Origin: Flavobacteriaceae bacterium MAR_2010_188
GTDB taxonomy: Bacteria > Bacteroidota > Bacteroidia > Flavobacteriales > Flavobacteriaceae
Assembly: GCA_900104375.1 (NCBI GenBank)
Contig: LT629302.1
Coordinates: 1,054,001 to 1,118,000, forward strand
Direction of reading: 5' to 3'
Length of the DNA stretch: 64,000 nt
This document shows, one piece after another, positions 25,933 to 35,778 of the stretch. Position 1 is the first letter of the stretch. The number at the start of each line of letters is the position of its first letter. The translations under genes and the position numbers were made by a program. Under the pieces are notes generated by a model. The model was not told where the DNA came from and made no database searches. It was given only the letters and a program-made list of their open reading frames with translations.

Positions 25933-26361
25933 TTAATTAGAAACTTTTTTAAAGCGCATCATTGCAACCTCGTTCATCTTAAGAGTTAATTTTCCATCGG
26001 CATCAAAGCTATAGGTATCAATTTTTTGCATCATATCTCGAAAAACCTTCTCCCCTTCTCCACAGTACATCATGGTAGAAATGCCTGGCTCGCCAACTTT
26101 AAGCGACATTTCATTTAAAGCGTATGGCGCGGTATAACCATTGCAACCGCTATTGCCGGTAATTTGGTTTGTATCTTTTTCAAACGTAATTAGCGGTTTT
26201 TTATCCGGAAAAAGACCTTCAAAAGCAATCCGCGGGCCTGTAATATATTCCAATTCCCAGGTATTATTATAAAGTTGGTCTGTTTTGGACATGTCTTTAG
26301 TGGTACCACAAGCTGTAAAAAGGGCTATACAAAGAATGAATAAAATGGGCTGTATTTTCAT
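25933..26361 (-). CDS. META domain lipoprotein (HslJ-like)
   Basis: The 142-residue protein is a lipoprotein (cysteine 18 in ALFTACGT) with one META domain, showing TGNSGCNGYTAPYAL and the STMMYC cysteine motif. The two conserved cysteines may form a disulfide. It is 19 bases before the larger META protein and 19 bases after a Pr6Pr-type membrane protein gene, all on the minus strand, so the three form a likely operon. Confidence 0.88.
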   Translation of the reverse strand: MKIQPILFILCIALFTACGTTKDMSKTDQLYNNTWELEYITGPRIAFEGLFPDKKPLITFEKDTNQITGNSGCNGYTAPYALNEMSLKVGEPGISTMMYCGEGEKVFRDMMQKIDTYSFDADGKLTLKMNEVAMMRFKKVSN

Positions 26362-26380
26362 AATAATAGAGAATTAATGG

Positions 26381-27022
26381 TTACTTATTTTTTAGTCGTG
26401 CCACTAGATATAAGGCAGCAAGTAATATCATGGCGAATACGCTGAGTATAATAAAATTAATCAAAACCTTTGTTAGTCCAATGCTCGCAACATCAATAAA
26501 CGGATAGGGATAATAGCCAGAATATTGCCCTCTAACTATGATGAATATGAAATATATAACAGGATACAGCAGCCATCCAAAAAGATACCTAAGCTTTAAA
26601 TTTTGAAATTTGACGTACAAAAACCAATACATCAGCGTATAGATTGGAATTACAGTATGTAGCAGTTCGTCAATGACCATTTGAAAACCTTTAGGTTCCC
26701 AAATAGAACGCAAAACAATCTGGTACACCAGACCCACGATTAATATAAAAGCAGTAATAGCGGTGAGCGCAGAGTCGTTCTTTATGAATTTTAAACTTCT
26801 ACGGTTTATAATTTGGCTACTAAAATAAAGTGACACCAGAATATTGGTTAGGATGGTGAAAAAGCTAAAGAATCTGATAATGGTTTCAATAACGCCTGCC
26901 TGTCGATTAGTAATGATTAGAACCAATTGACCGAGCACCGCAAACCAGCCCAGAACAGTGCCGATAATACTGAGCAACTTTCTGCTCGGATTGCTTGTAG
27001 TAGCTGGAATTTTCTTAGACAT
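26381..27022 (-). CDS. Pr6Pr family membrane protein
   Basis: The 213-residue protein has six hydrophobic segments with FFSFFTILTNILV near 50 and a conserved H-x-x-I-P-I-Y-T-L-M-Y-W segment near 123-134, the hallmark of the Pr6Pr/FAR-17a-AIG1-like family. The function in bacteria is unknown; eukaryotic relatives hydrolyse fatty-acid esters of hydroxy fatty acids. It heads the run with two META lipoproteins. Confidence 0.8.
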   Translation of the reverse strand: MSKKIPATTSNPSRKLLSIIGTVLGWFAVLGQLVLIITNRQAGVIETIIRFFSFFTILTNILVSLYFSSQIINRRSLKFIKNDSALTAITAFILIVGLVYQIVLRSIWEPKGFQMVIDELLHTVIPIYTLMYWFLYVKFQNLKLRYLFGWLLYPVIYFIFIIVRGQYSGYYPYPFIDVASIGLTKVLINFIILSVFAMILLAALYLVARLKNK

Positions 27023-27351
27023 ACTTGACTCACCAATAGTTGAGTAAAATTAAAATGTTTTAGTTGAATTGGTATTACCTTTTTAAAAGACTTTTTAGAT
27101 TGAAAAATCTTCTTAACATCTGAGTTTTTGATTCTTCATTCTGAAGTTTGAAAACGAAGTGACCGACTTAAAATTGAAGTTCTTGTTGATAAATAAAATT
27201 AGCACTCTCCTACTTCCAGAAAACTTATAAATAGCTTGTTAATACCTTATTTACAATTTTTATTATGCCTTGTGTAAGAAATTATTTCAGGTTGATTTAA
27301 CAAAATATAAATCTTAAACACTATCTTGAAGAAAATTCTTATACAAAGATT
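27023..27351. other. Divergent intergenic region
   Basis: It separates the minus-strand Pr6Pr gene from the plus-strand gene at 27352 and must hold both promoters. I see no clean TTG/TAnnTTTG pair, strong palindrome or coding frame. Confidence 0.4.
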
Positions 27352-28044
27352 ATGAAAAACCTACTTTTTATCTTCGCCCAAATTGTGTTCGTTCTTCCCG
27401 TTTTAGCCCAAGAAACCGTACCAGATAATAACTACCTTAACATTACGCGTGAGGGATTCGGCGTTCACTCCGCCTACGACATGAATCTTGGTTTTGTAAA
27501 TGGGAAGCCCATGACCGAAGGCTCTGCCTATTTTTTTAAAGATTGGAATACAAGCGGGACGGTATTTATAAAAGACAAAGGCATGGTAAAGCTAGAAAAA
27601 GTAAATATTAATCTTTACGATAATACGCTAGAGGCACTTTACGATGAAACTTCTGTTTTTACCTTTAATAGTGAGAATATCATTAAAATAGCAATCGATG
27701 ATAAGGTTTTTAGATTCTTGGAAATCAACAAGGAAAAGAAAATTTTAGAATTGCTTTATAACGACAAATTCTCGGTTTATAAATATAATGATGTGCGTTA
27801 TGCCAAGGCTTCCAAAGACCCGATGCGTGGTAGAATGTCCAATAAATTTATTACCAAGGAAGAATATTACCTTTATAAAGATGGTCAGCTTAGCGAATTA
27901 AAACTCTCCAAAAACGGCTTTTCCAAGATGTTTCAGTCTGAAAGTGTTAGTGAAGACGCCATCAAGGATTTTATTTCAAAAAACAGATTGTCCTTATATG
28001 AGGATGAAGAATTGCTGACGGCGCTAAAGTTTGTGAGTAACTAA
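27352..28044 (+). CDS. Hypothetical secreted protein
   Basis: The 230-residue protein has a signal peptide (about 1-19, PVLAQ) and a beta-rich body with no recognised motif. It is exported to the periplasm or beyond. Its last 4 bases overlap the end of the HAD gene on the other strand. No function can be given. Confidence 0.75.
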   Translation: MKNLLFIFAQIVFVLPVLAQETVPDNNYLNITREGFGVHSAYDMNLGFVNGKPMTEGSAYFFKDWNTSGTVFIKDKGMVKLEKVNINLYDNTLEALYDETSVFTFNSENIIKIAIDDKVFRFLEINKEKKILELLYNDKFSVYKYNDVRYAKASKDPMRGRMSNKFITKEEYYLYKDGQLSELKLSKNGFSKMFQSESVSEDAIKDFISKNRLSLYEDEELLTALKFVSN

Positions 28045-28730
28045 CTTCTAATAATTACTGAAGCAACTTTTACCAAGTCAGATTCGTTAATTTCCGGTTT
28101 AGGGGCAAGTGGATATAACTGTTTTCCTTCTCGAGCAATAAAGGCCGCCCGCCAATCTGCCCAAAGGGCTCCTGCAATATCCCAACCGTGGGCCGCGATG
28201 AGCATACAATCTTTTGGCTCCAATCCTATCTTTTTTGCCGCCCAATGATAGACATCGGTATGAGGTTTGTATTTTTTGATATCCTGAATACTTAGGGAAG
28301 CATGAAAAAAGTGAGTTAGATTGGCATTCTGTAATTGTTCCTTTACCGCATCATTGGTACCATTGGTAAGAGAGACCATTTTAAAACCTTTTTCTTTTAA
28401 TAGGCTAAGGCCCTCTTTTACATCTGGATGTGCAGCAAGGGACCGCATTGGTTTTAACGCTTTTTTTGCTTCTTCTTCAGATAAATCCAAATCATTGCTA
28501 GCCGCGACCATCATTAAGGTAGCCGCTCCAATATCACCAAAATCTGAATAGGTTCCTGCAACGGTATGTACCAAAGAATAATGGAGCATTTTGGAAAACC
28601 AAAGTGGCACTAATTCATCTTTACCATTTAAAGCTTTACTTACCGATTGTTTAAGGTCTTTTAAATCTAAAAGCGTTTCGTTTACATCAAAAAATAAAAC
28701 TTTAGGATGGTTGGATTGGTTATTCTTCAT
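28041..28730 (-). CDS. Haloacid dehalogenase type II (HAD superfamily)
   Basis: The 229-residue protein has HAD motif I FFDVNETL with nucleophile D15, motif II S/T in SLTNGT, motif III lysine in KKYKPHTDVY and a motif IV acidic region near AAHGWDIAGA. The DVNETL form and the HGWDI segment are typical of 2-haloacid dehalogenases. It could hydrolyse haloacids or another small phosphorylated or halogenated substrate. It converges with the secreted protein gene by a 4-base overlap. Confidence 0.88.
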   Translation of the reverse strand: MKNNQSNHPKVLFFDVNETLLDLKDLKQSVSKALNGKDELVPLWFSKMLHYSLVHTVAGTYSDFGDIGAATLMMVAASNDLDLSEEEAKKALKPMRSLAAHPDVKEGLSLLKEKGFKMVSLTNGTNDAVKEQLQNANLTHFFHASLSIQDIKKYKPHTDVYHWAAKKIGLEPKDCMLIAAHGWDIAGALWADWRAAFIAREGKQLYPLAPKPEINESDLVKVASVIIRS

Positions 28731-28865
28731 TTTGGTTTATTTAAGCAAGAAAAGTATATAATTTCTTTATGGAGTTCTGCAGCCAACGAAGCTATGTTTA
28801 GCTTAATCGGATGGAAATCGGCCTAAAAATATGTAGTTAAAATAAAAATGGGAAATGAGATTTAG

Positions 28866-29585
28866 TTATTTTACTTGAAATACCATACAATGTTGTATCG
28901 GTAGATTATCAATATTCTTTTCTAACTTAAAACCGTTCGCCTTTAGTTCTTTAACCGCTTGAGCTTCTGTCATCTTATGTAATTTTTTAATAGGGATATT
29001 TGGATCTTCGCCACGGTATTCTATCAAAAATAATTTCCCGTTGTGTCGTAAGGCTTTTTTAATGGAGGCAAGCATCTCTACCGGATAAGACAATTCATGG
29101 TAGACATCTACCATCAGAATTTTGTCTACACTATTTTCAGGAAGGTTATTGCTGTTTTCAGAGCCTTTAATAAGAGAAATGTTACTGATGCTTCTCTCCT
29201 CTTTTTTTTCGTTTATCGCATCTAACATTTTCTGCTGTATATCTACCGCATATATGAGTCCAGCGTTGGCCAGTGGCACCATTTTAAAAACATGATATCC
29301 GGAGCCTGCACCTATATCTGCAATGTTATCTCCAGGCTGAATGTCCATATTTTTTAACAATGTGGTGGTATTTTCTTCCTCTTCACGCTCGGAACGTTCC
29401 AGCCAAGTCATTCCTTGATATCCCATAACCTGAGCGATTTCACGGTCCAGGTAAAATTTTCCGGTTCCACCATAACTCCCAGTTTTATATGTGTAATTTG
29501 CCTCTGGCTGGGTATGTTGCCCTTTACACTGACCAAATATCGTTAGCAAAAAAACGGAGATTAAAAAATGTTTTAATATTCGCAT
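28866..29585 (-). CDS. Class I SAM methyltransferase with lipoprotein signal
   Basis: The 239-residue protein has the class I motif I DIGAGSGYHVF (about 90-100), the acidic motif II AVDIQQ and VDVYHEL near motif IV. It is led by a hydrophobic signal with IFGQC (cysteine 20), a lipobox-like end. This predicts export and lipidation, odd for a SAM enzyme since SAM is cytoplasmic. Similar exported forms occur in Bacteroidota. Either the lipobox is decorative and the true start is further in, or the substrate is outside the cytoplasm. It follows the BNR gene (same strand). Confidence 0.82.
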   Translation of the reverse strand: MRILKHFLISVFLLTIFGQCKGQHTQPEANYTYKTGSYGGTGKFYLDREIAQVMGYQGMTWLERSEREEEENTTTLLKNMDIQPGDNIADIGAGSGYHVFKMVPLANAGLIYAVDIQQKMLDAINEKKEERSISNISLIKGSENSNNLPENSVDKILMVDVYHELSYPVEMLASIKKALRHNGKLFLIEYRGEDPNIPIKKLHKMTEAQAVKELKANGFKLEKNIDNLPIQHCMVFQVK

Positions 29586-29604
29586 ATTGAGGTTTAAAGA
29601 ATTC

Positions 29605-32600
29605 TTAATTATTATTCAATTTTGTCGCTAGATTTTCCATCTCCCCCACTCTTTTATCCAACATCCTAACCGCTTCTTCAGTTTTAGCGGTAGGTTTTGC
29701 ATCAACGCTTTGCAACACATTTAATAAATAAAGAAGTTTTTCTTGCAGTCCCACGATGGTTTCAGATTCTAAATCGTTTTGCGAAATACTGCCGTATACC
29801 ACATCACCATCGCTCGGTAATCCCTCTCCCCGAAATTTTTGTAACTTTTCTTTTTTGTCCGAATTTGCATCTATCTTTTTGTCAATCGCTTCCCTAATCG
29901 ATTGTAGCTTTATATAATTGTTATAGCAGCTTAAAGTCAGCTTGGTTTGTAAATCCAGCGCTTCTGGACTTATTTCAGAACGTGGGTCTAGTTTTACGGT
30001 TATGGTTTGCTCGCTTACTTTTCCATCTACGGTCAGCTTTAACTTATAATTACCAGGAGCTACGAAAGGACCGGCTGGGCCACTTTCGGTATTATATTGT
30101 ACCGCGGCAATTCCCAATGATCTGTTAGCTCCTTCGGGAGCGGCGTATCTTAGATTCCAGACAAAACGCTGATGTCCTTTCTCTGTCGACAACCCTTCAA
30201 AAGGTCTTACCCAATACGTAGGGTGTTGCATGTTGGTAGAATCCAAGGCTTCTGCTCTATCTTCAGAAGAAAACTGATTAATGGTATTTCCGCTTTGGTC
30301 CAAAATCTCTAAGCTGACTTTTTTGGCATTGTTATTTAAATAATAATCGATTAAGGCACCATCCGGCGGATTCTGACCGGTCGGTTCTTCGGGTGGCAAC
30401 GGGGTATCAGAAAACATATTAAATCGCACCCTGTAAGCATCCGATGGTTTATATAAATGGCTGCTATTTAAATCTGCCGACTTTAACTCTCGTAACGGAC
30501 TAAAGTCATCCAAAATCCAGATAGAACGGCCGTGGGTACCAATAACCAAATCATTCTCATGAATTACCAAATCACGAATGGAAGACGCAGGCATATTCAA
30601 CCTTAAGGATTGCCAATTTTCACCATCATTTACAGAAAAATAAACTTCACGCTCGGTTCCGGCAAACAGTAAACCTGCTTGAGTATGGTCTTCCCGAACC
30701 GTATTTACCGGTCCTGAAGGATTCAACCCAACATTGATTTCTTGCCAAGTCTTACCAAAATCATGAGTCTTAAAAATATGTGGTTTCATATCATCTTTTC
30801 TAATGGCGTTTACCGCGATATAAGCGGTTCCTTTTTCAAAATGCCCCGCATCGATTTGCGATATCTTATCCCAAGATGAAAGGTTTTTAGGCGTAACATC
30901 ATTCCAAGTTTTTCCGCCGTCGGTAGTAACATGTACCAATCCATCATCCGTCCCCGCCCAAATAATATTTTTATCCAATGGTGAAGGTGCCAAAGCATAA
31001 ACGATGGCGCGTTGCCGCATCGTTTTCATCTCTTCATTTTTAAAATCACCGATGCTTTCAGGAACTTCGGGCTGATTTCTGGTTAAATCTTCACTGATTT
31101 GTTCCCAAGTTTGACCGCCATTAAGAGTTTTCCAAACCACATTAGTTCCGAAAAGTAGCATATTGTCGTCCGCCGGATGAAATATCAACGGCATGGTTCT
31201 TAGATATCTAAAATCTTTAGAACGCAAAACCTCAGGCCCGACAAATTGGGTTTGACCAGTCTTTTTGTTAAAGCGCAATACCCGACCGCCGTAAATAATA
31301 TTATTGTCCTTCGGGTCTGGCGCCACATAGGCATATTCGTCCGCGCCAACCCCCATAAACTCACGAAAGGAAATTTGTCCGCCATTACTGCGACTCGCAA
31401 CCCCAATGGCACCGCTTTCTTGTTGACCACCGTACACCCAATACGGAAATTGATTGTCGGTAGTGACGTGGTATAATTGTGAAGTGGGCTGATTGTACCA
31501 AGAGCTCCAGGTTTTCCCGCCGTTTACTGTAATAACCGCGCCTTGGTCAGCCGCAAATAACATAATATCCGGTTGATTAGGATTAATCCAGATTCTATGA
31601 TAATCATCTCCGCCCGGAGCACCTTTTATAGAAGTCCAAGTTTTACCAGTATCGGTAGATTTATAAGAAGCAACGTTGGCAATGAATAAGGTGTTTTCAT
31701 CTTTAGGATGAACCTTTATTTCGGCAAAATCACCACCACGACCCCAAAGACGGCGCTCATCGGTAACGAGTTTCCAGCTTTCGCCGGCATCATCACTGCT
31801 GTAAATTCCACCGTTTTCCCTAGCATCTACGGTAGCGTACATTTTATTGGAATTGCTATTTGAAAACGCCACCCCTATCCTACCCAAACCTTGCTTGGCA
31901 GTTGGTAAGCCGTTTTCAATTTTAAGCCAGGTTTCACCAGCATCGGTAGATTTGTACATTCCGCTATTTGGACCAGAAAAACTTGCATTTTCCCAAGGAC
32001 CTTCTTGGTGTTCCCACATATTCGCAAACAGGATTTGAGGGTCGTTAGGGTCGAATTCCACTTGAATTGCACCAGTGTTATGATTTATATAGAGAGTTTT
32101 GCTCCAAGTTTTGCCGCCATCGACGGATTTAAAGACTCCCCGCATTTCGTTAGCTCCGTAGGGATGACCAAGTCCTGCCACAAAAACAATATCCGGATTT
32201 GTTGGATGAACAATCACCCGACTAATTTGTTGAATATCATTAAGTCCAATCTGCTTCCAGTTCTTTCCACCATCAATTGTTTTGAACATACCATCTCCCA
32301 CGGATAAATCAGGTCGATGCAGACCTTCACCCGTACCCACATATATGATATCAGGATTAGAAGGCGAAACTGCCAAATCGCCCACTGAACCGGTGGGAGC
32401 GTCCTCAAAAATTGGATTCCATGTGCGGCCGTAGTCCTCGGTTTTCCAGACACCACCGTTATTTACACCAATAAAAAATACGTTTGGTTGAGAAGGAACG
32501 CCAACCGCGCCAACGGTTCTTCCCCCTCTAAAAGGACCGATCATTCGGTATTCGAGATTTTGGTAGAGAGATTTATCGACTTGTGAAAATGACACTAATG

Positions 32601-32637
32601 AAATTAAAAAGAGCAGAGAGAAAACAATTTTACGCAT
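29605..32637 (-). CDS. Large BNR/Asp-box (sortilin-like) secreted protein
   Basis: The 1010-residue protein has a signal peptide (about 1-18) and more than ten Asp-box repeats of the form S-x-D-x-G-x-T-W (for example TEDYGRTW, SVDGGKTW, SSDDAGESW). These fold as one or two beta-propellers of the sortilin/VPS10-like glycosidase-related class, seen over about 20-720. A C-terminal part (about 740-900) reads as a beta-sandwich and then a helical tail. Such exported proteins are frequent in Flavobacteria; substrate is unknown. It sits 19 bases before the exported methyltransferase gene and may form a unit with it. Confidence 0.88.
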   Translation of the reverse strand: MRKIVFSLLFLISLVSFSQVDKSLYQNLEYRMIGPFRGGRTVGAVGVPSQPNVFFIGVNNGGVWKTEDYGRTWNPIFEDAPTGSVGDLAVSPSNPDIIYVGTGEGLHRPDLSVGDGMFKTIDGGKNWKQIGLNDIQQISRVIVHPTNPDIVFVAGLGHPYGANEMRGVFKSVDGGKTWSKTLYINHNTGAIQVEFDPNDPQILFANMWEHQEGPWENASFSGPNSGMYKSTDAGETWLKIENGLPTAKQGLGRIGVAFSNSNSNKMYATVDARENGGIYSSDDAGESWKLVTDERRLWGRGGDFAEIKVHPKDENTLFIANVASYKSTDTGKTWTSIKGAPGGDDYHRIWINPNQPDIMLFAADQGAVITVNGGKTWSSWYNQPTSQLYHVTTDNQFPYWVYGGQQESGAIGVASRSNGGQISFREFMGVGADEYAYVAPDPKDNNIIYGGRVLRFNKKTGQTQFVGPEVLRSKDFRYLRTMPLIFHPADDNMLLFGTNVVWKTLNGGQTWEQISEDLTRNQPEVPESIGDFKNEEMKTMRQRAIVYALAPSPLDKNIIWAGTDDGLVHVTTDGGKTWNDVTPKNLSSWDKISQIDAGHFEKGTAYIAVNAIRKDDMKPHIFKTHDFGKTWQEINVGLNPSGPVNTVREDHTQAGLLFAGTEREVYFSVNDGENWQSLRLNMPASSIRDLVIHENDLVIGTHGRSIWILDDFSPLRELKSADLNSSHLYKPSDAYRVRFNMFSDTPLPPEEPTGQNPPDGALIDYYLNNNAKKVSLEILDQSGNTINQFSSEDRAEALDSTNMQHPTYWVRPFEGLSTEKGHQRFVWNLRYAAPEGANRSLGIAAVQYNTESGPAGPFVAPGNYKLKLTVDGKVSEQTITVKLDPRSEISPEALDLQTKLTLSCYNNYIKLQSIREAIDKKIDANSDKKEKLQKFRGEGLPSDGDVVYGSISQNDLESETIVGLQEKLLYLLNVLQSVDAKPTAKTEEAVRMLDKRVGEMENLATKLNNN

Positions 32638-32699
32638 GCGAGAGGTTGATTAGTTGATTTCCACTAAAATTATGAATTAAAGCTGAGACTTTTTTAGTA

Positions 32700-32892
32700 T
32701 GTAGTTAGATCTTAGATGCTAGATGTTAGATACTAGATGTTAGACTTAAGACTTAAGACCTATGACTTGGGAGTTATGAGTTAGGAGTTAGGAATTAGGA
32801 ATTAGAAATTAGGAGTTAGGAGTTAGGAGTTAAGAGTTAAGAGTTATGAGTTAGGAGTTAGGAGTTAGGAGTTAGGAGTTAGGAGTTAAGGA
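32700..32892. repeat. Degenerate 7-base tandem repeat (TTAGGAG/TTAGATG)
   Basis: The start is diverged (AGATGCTAGATGTTAGATACT) and the end is near-perfect (GTTAGGA repeated). The unit is 7 bases. It lies in the spacer after the BNR gene start (minus strand). The remaining spacer to 33077 holds nothing recognisable. Confidence 0.85.
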
Positions 32893-33077
32893 AAAGAAAG
32901 TAAAATTTAAAATGTAATGATGTATATGCAGGGAATGTCGTTTTCGAAACGCTTTCTATTCCGCAGGCAGGCTCAAACTGACAAAATTGTAATGTCATAA
33001 TAATCTACCACAAACTAAATCCTACCACCTAATACCAGAAACCTTTTGCCTCTGCTACTTCTAATAAAAACCAGCAA

Positions 33078-34079
33078 CTAAATCTCCTTCATAATCTCAG
33101 AAAACATTTCATAAGAACGGATTCTGTCTTTTACGTCATATATATTACAAACGGCAATTAGCTCATCTGCGTGGGTTTTTGCCATAAATTCTTGAACTTG
33201 TATTTTGACCTTTTCCTTAGTTCCTATAAATGAATATTTCAGCATTTGGTGAATTTGTGGATGTTGCATCACCTCTTTTAAATCGTCCGTCATTTCGGTT
33301 GGAGGTTGAACATAATCACGTTTTCCGGTAAAGATTCCGATAATCATTCTTATTAATGACGTTGCCATACGCTCGGCTTCTTCATCGGTATCGGCAATAA
33401 TTATATTTACTCCTGCCATTACATAAGGTTTTTCCAAATGCTCTGAAGGCTGAAATTCTTCACGGTAAATTTCAATGGCATCCTCTAAATGAGTGGTTGC
33501 GAAATGACTCGCAAATGCATAAGGCAATCCTTTACTTGCCGCCAAATGCGCACTATCGGTACTAGAACCTAAAATATAGACTGGAACGTCTACTCCTTCC
33601 GCAACAGTTGCACGGACTTTGGAAGTAGAATTTTCTAACGAAAAGTAAGTCTGGATTTTTTCCAATTCATTTGGGAAAGAATGTGCCGCCTGCATAAAGT
33701 CCGAGCGGATTGCCTGTGCAGTTTCTCGGTCAGTGCCTGGTGCCCTTCCTAAACCTAAATCTATCCTATTTGGATAGAGAGAAGCTAAGGTTCCAAACTG
33801 TTCTGCAACGATTAAAGGCGAATGGTTAGGAAGCATAATTCCGCCAGAACCAATCCGCATGGTGTTGGTGCCTTCTGCAATGTATCCTATTAGGACGGAA
33901 GTTGCACTACTACCAATATTAACCGCATTATGGTGTTCTGCCAACCAATAGCGAGTGTAACCAAATTTTTCGCCCTGTCGCGCCAAATCCAAGGCATTGT
34001 TAAATGTTTCTTTTAATGTCTTTCCATCGGAAACCAAAACAAGGTCTAGAATGGAATATTTTGTGGGTTGAATTTTCAT
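33078..34079 (-). CDS. LLM class flavin-dependent oxidoreductase
   Basis: The 333-residue protein matches the luciferase-like monooxygenase family (MsnO8 type): LVLVSDGKTLKETFNNAL at the N-terminus, the ARQGEKFGYTRYWLAEHHN segment with its conserved histidines at about 33-51, and GGIMLPNHSPLIVAEQFGTL near 78-97. It should use reduced flavin and oxygen, with an unknown substrate. It is monocistronic. A TACTTTTG box is at 34123-34130 on this strand. Confidence 0.88.
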   Translation of the reverse strand: MKIQPTKYSILDLVLVSDGKTLKETFNNALDLARQGEKFGYTRYWLAEHHNAVNIGSSATSVLIGYIAEGTNTMRIGSGGIMLPNHSPLIVAEQFGTLASLYPNRIDLGLGRAPGTDRETAQAIRSDFMQAAHSFPNELEKIQTYFSLENSTSKVRATVAEGVDVPVYILGSSTDSAHLAASKGLPYAFASHFATTHLEDAIEIYREEFQPSEHLEKPYVMAGVNIIIADTDEEAERMATSLIRMIIGIFTGKRDYVQPPTEMTDDLKEVMQHPQIHQMLKYSFIGTKEKVKIQVQEFMAKTHADELIAVCNIYDVKDRIRSYEMFSEIMKEI

Positions 34080-34420
34080 CTTTGTATTAAATCAGTTTTA
34101 AAACAGCGCCCTAAAACTCCAACAAAAGTAGGAGCATAATCATTCATATTTCTTAAGCTGGCAATAGATAAATCCTATTCGATTATCGAAAACTTAAAAC
34201 AAGTGAAATTTCGGGCTGATTAAACTAAGTCGTAATTAACCACCATTAATTACCTCGATGGTGTTTTTAGATTTTTCAAGAGGAAGAATTATGAAGGACG
34301 TTAAAAGGTAGCTTTCCACATACCTTAAAGAGAAAGCCAAGTCCGTTCACTTAAGTCGTTTGCAGGTAGTATATTTGCTGATATTCATATAAACACCGAG
34401 CTACCTTGTCTGACACCATA
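34080..34420. other. Divergent intergenic region
   Basis: Holds the promoter of the LLM gene (minus strand) and a TATATTTG -7 box for the helicase-like gene at 34370-34377. A CACCAT...ATGGTG hairpin near 34241-34264 followed by T-rich sequence lies in the middle. No coding frame is seen. Confidence 0.45.
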
Positions 34421-35038
34421 ATGCCCATTCCTTTTAAAAAATTACATCCGGATATCAAAGAAAGGCTCGAAACATTTGAAATCAGTACTCCTACTCCATT
34501 TCAAAAGAAAAGTATCCCGATTATAAAAAGTGGAACCAATTTCTTTGGAATTGCCCCTGAAGGTAGCGGAAAAACCACCACCATGATTCTTACCACAATG
34601 CAGAAATTAAAATGTGAGGCGGTAGGCAATGCTCCAAGAGCTGTGGTTCTGGTGGAAAATAAGGAGATAGCATTAGAAATGTACGATGCATTTATAAAGT
34701 ACACCAAGTATACTCCGCTACGGGTTTATGTGGGTTACGAACAATTACATATCGATGTACAGAAATCAGAAATATTTATGGGGGTAGATATCCTTATTTC
34801 TACACCGGGCACCATGAATAAATTATTCTTGACTAATGGAGTGAGTATGGCGGACTTAAAAATTTTTAGTGTTGATGACACATTAATTTTAAATCAATCA
34901 TCAAACTATAACGCAATGATGTCAATTACTCAAAGCATTCAAAAATGCCAGTATGTTCTTTATTCTGAAACTAATCATCCGGTTTTAGAACGCTTTATAC
35001 CGCACTTTATGGAATACGCCAAAACAGTTTCACTTTAA
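34421..35038 (+). CDS. Stand-alone helicase-like RecA1 domain, degenerate DEAD box
   Basis: From ATG at 34421 the protein is 205 residues (the track's TTG at 34406 adds five). It has a Q motif (F-x-I-S-T-P-T-P-F-Q, Q28), Walker A APEGSGKT (45-52), motif Ib STPGT (127-131) and, at motif II, VDDT (151-154) in place of DEAD. There is no RecA2 domain, so unwinding is unlikely. It may bind ATP or RNA as a non-catalytic partner. The gene is 36 bases before the ThiE-like gene on the same strand. Confidence 0.8.
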   Translation: MPIPFKKLHPDIKERLETFEISTPTPFQKKSIPIIKSGTNFFGIAPEGSGKTTTMILTTMQKLKCEAVGNAPRAVVLVENKEIALEMYDAFIKYTKYTPLRVYVGYEQLHIDVQKSEIFMGVDILISTPGTMNKLFLTNGVSMADLKIFSVDDTLILNQSSNYNAMMSITQSIQKCQYVLYSETNHPVLERFIPHFMEYAKTVSL

Positions 35039-35074
35039 AAATCAAAATATTTTAGAAACAACTCATAAAATACT

Positions 35075-35737
35075 ATGATACCTAAACTCCATTATATCTC
35101 TCAAGGCAAATCTAAAGCAGAGCAGCTAGAGAATATTCAAAAAGCTTGTTCGGCTGGCGCAGAAATGTTGAGATTAAGTTTTTATGATTTTCCTAAATTA
35201 AAGTCGAGTAAGTCGGCGAAGATGTTTCTAGAATTGGCCACAGAAGCAAGAGAAATTACGTCCCATTTTCAAACTAGATTGATTATTACGTCTCATTATA
35301 AAATAGCCAAAGAGGTTAAGGCAGATGGCGTTCATTTAAACCAAAAAGATGATTCACCAACTGTAGTTAGAAAAAACCTTTATACTTGGCAAATGATCGG
35401 TGCAACTGCTAATACTTTGGAAGAATGTGAAAATTTAATCAGCAAAGAAGTAGATTATATTTATTTGGGACCTTTTAGAAAGAGCGAAGTTGAAGAAAAT
35501 ACTGGGGTTATTCTGGGTTTAAATGGTTTTACAGCTATTACAGAAATTTTGAATACTGAGATACCAATCATTGGATTCGGAGGGATTACCACAGAAGATG
35601 TGACCGACATTTTAGGGAGTGGAATTTCTGGTATTGCGGTTTCTGATCAAATTACCCAGGATTTTAATTCCATCAAAACATTTAACCAGTTACTAAATGA
35701 TTCTTCCACGGCAGAACAACGCCATTCTTTTAAATAA
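35075..35737 (+). CDS. thiE: Thiamine phosphate synthase-like protein (ThiE family)
   Basis: The 220-residue protein has the ThiE/TenI barrel pattern: ITSHYKIAKEVKADGVHLNQKD (about 70-91), the IGATANTLEE segment, and YLGPFRKSE followed by GFGGITTEDV. It would join thiazole phosphate and pyrimidine pyrophosphate to thiamine phosphate. The usual G-x-H-L-x-Q segment is present. No other thiamine gene and no TPP riboswitch is visible near it, so it may be a TenI-like relative. Confidence 0.78.
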   Translation: MIPKLHYISQGKSKAEQLENIQKACSAGAEMLRLSFYDFPKLKSSKSAKMFLELATEAREITSHFQTRLIITSHYKIAKEVKADGVHLNQKDDSPTVVRKNLYTWQMIGATANTLEECENLISKEVDYIYLGPFRKSEVEENTGVILGLNGFTAITEILNTEIPIIGFGGITTEDVTDILGSGISGIAVSDQITQDFNSIKTFNQLLNDSSTAEQRHSFK

Positions 35738-35778
35738 TTTGAAGCGATCTCATTATATTCAACCTATAAATTAAAATC

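Noticed and set aside
35039-35074. TPP riboswitch upstream of the thiE-like gene
   Set aside because: The gap is only 36 bases and lacks the conserved core, so no riboswitch fits.
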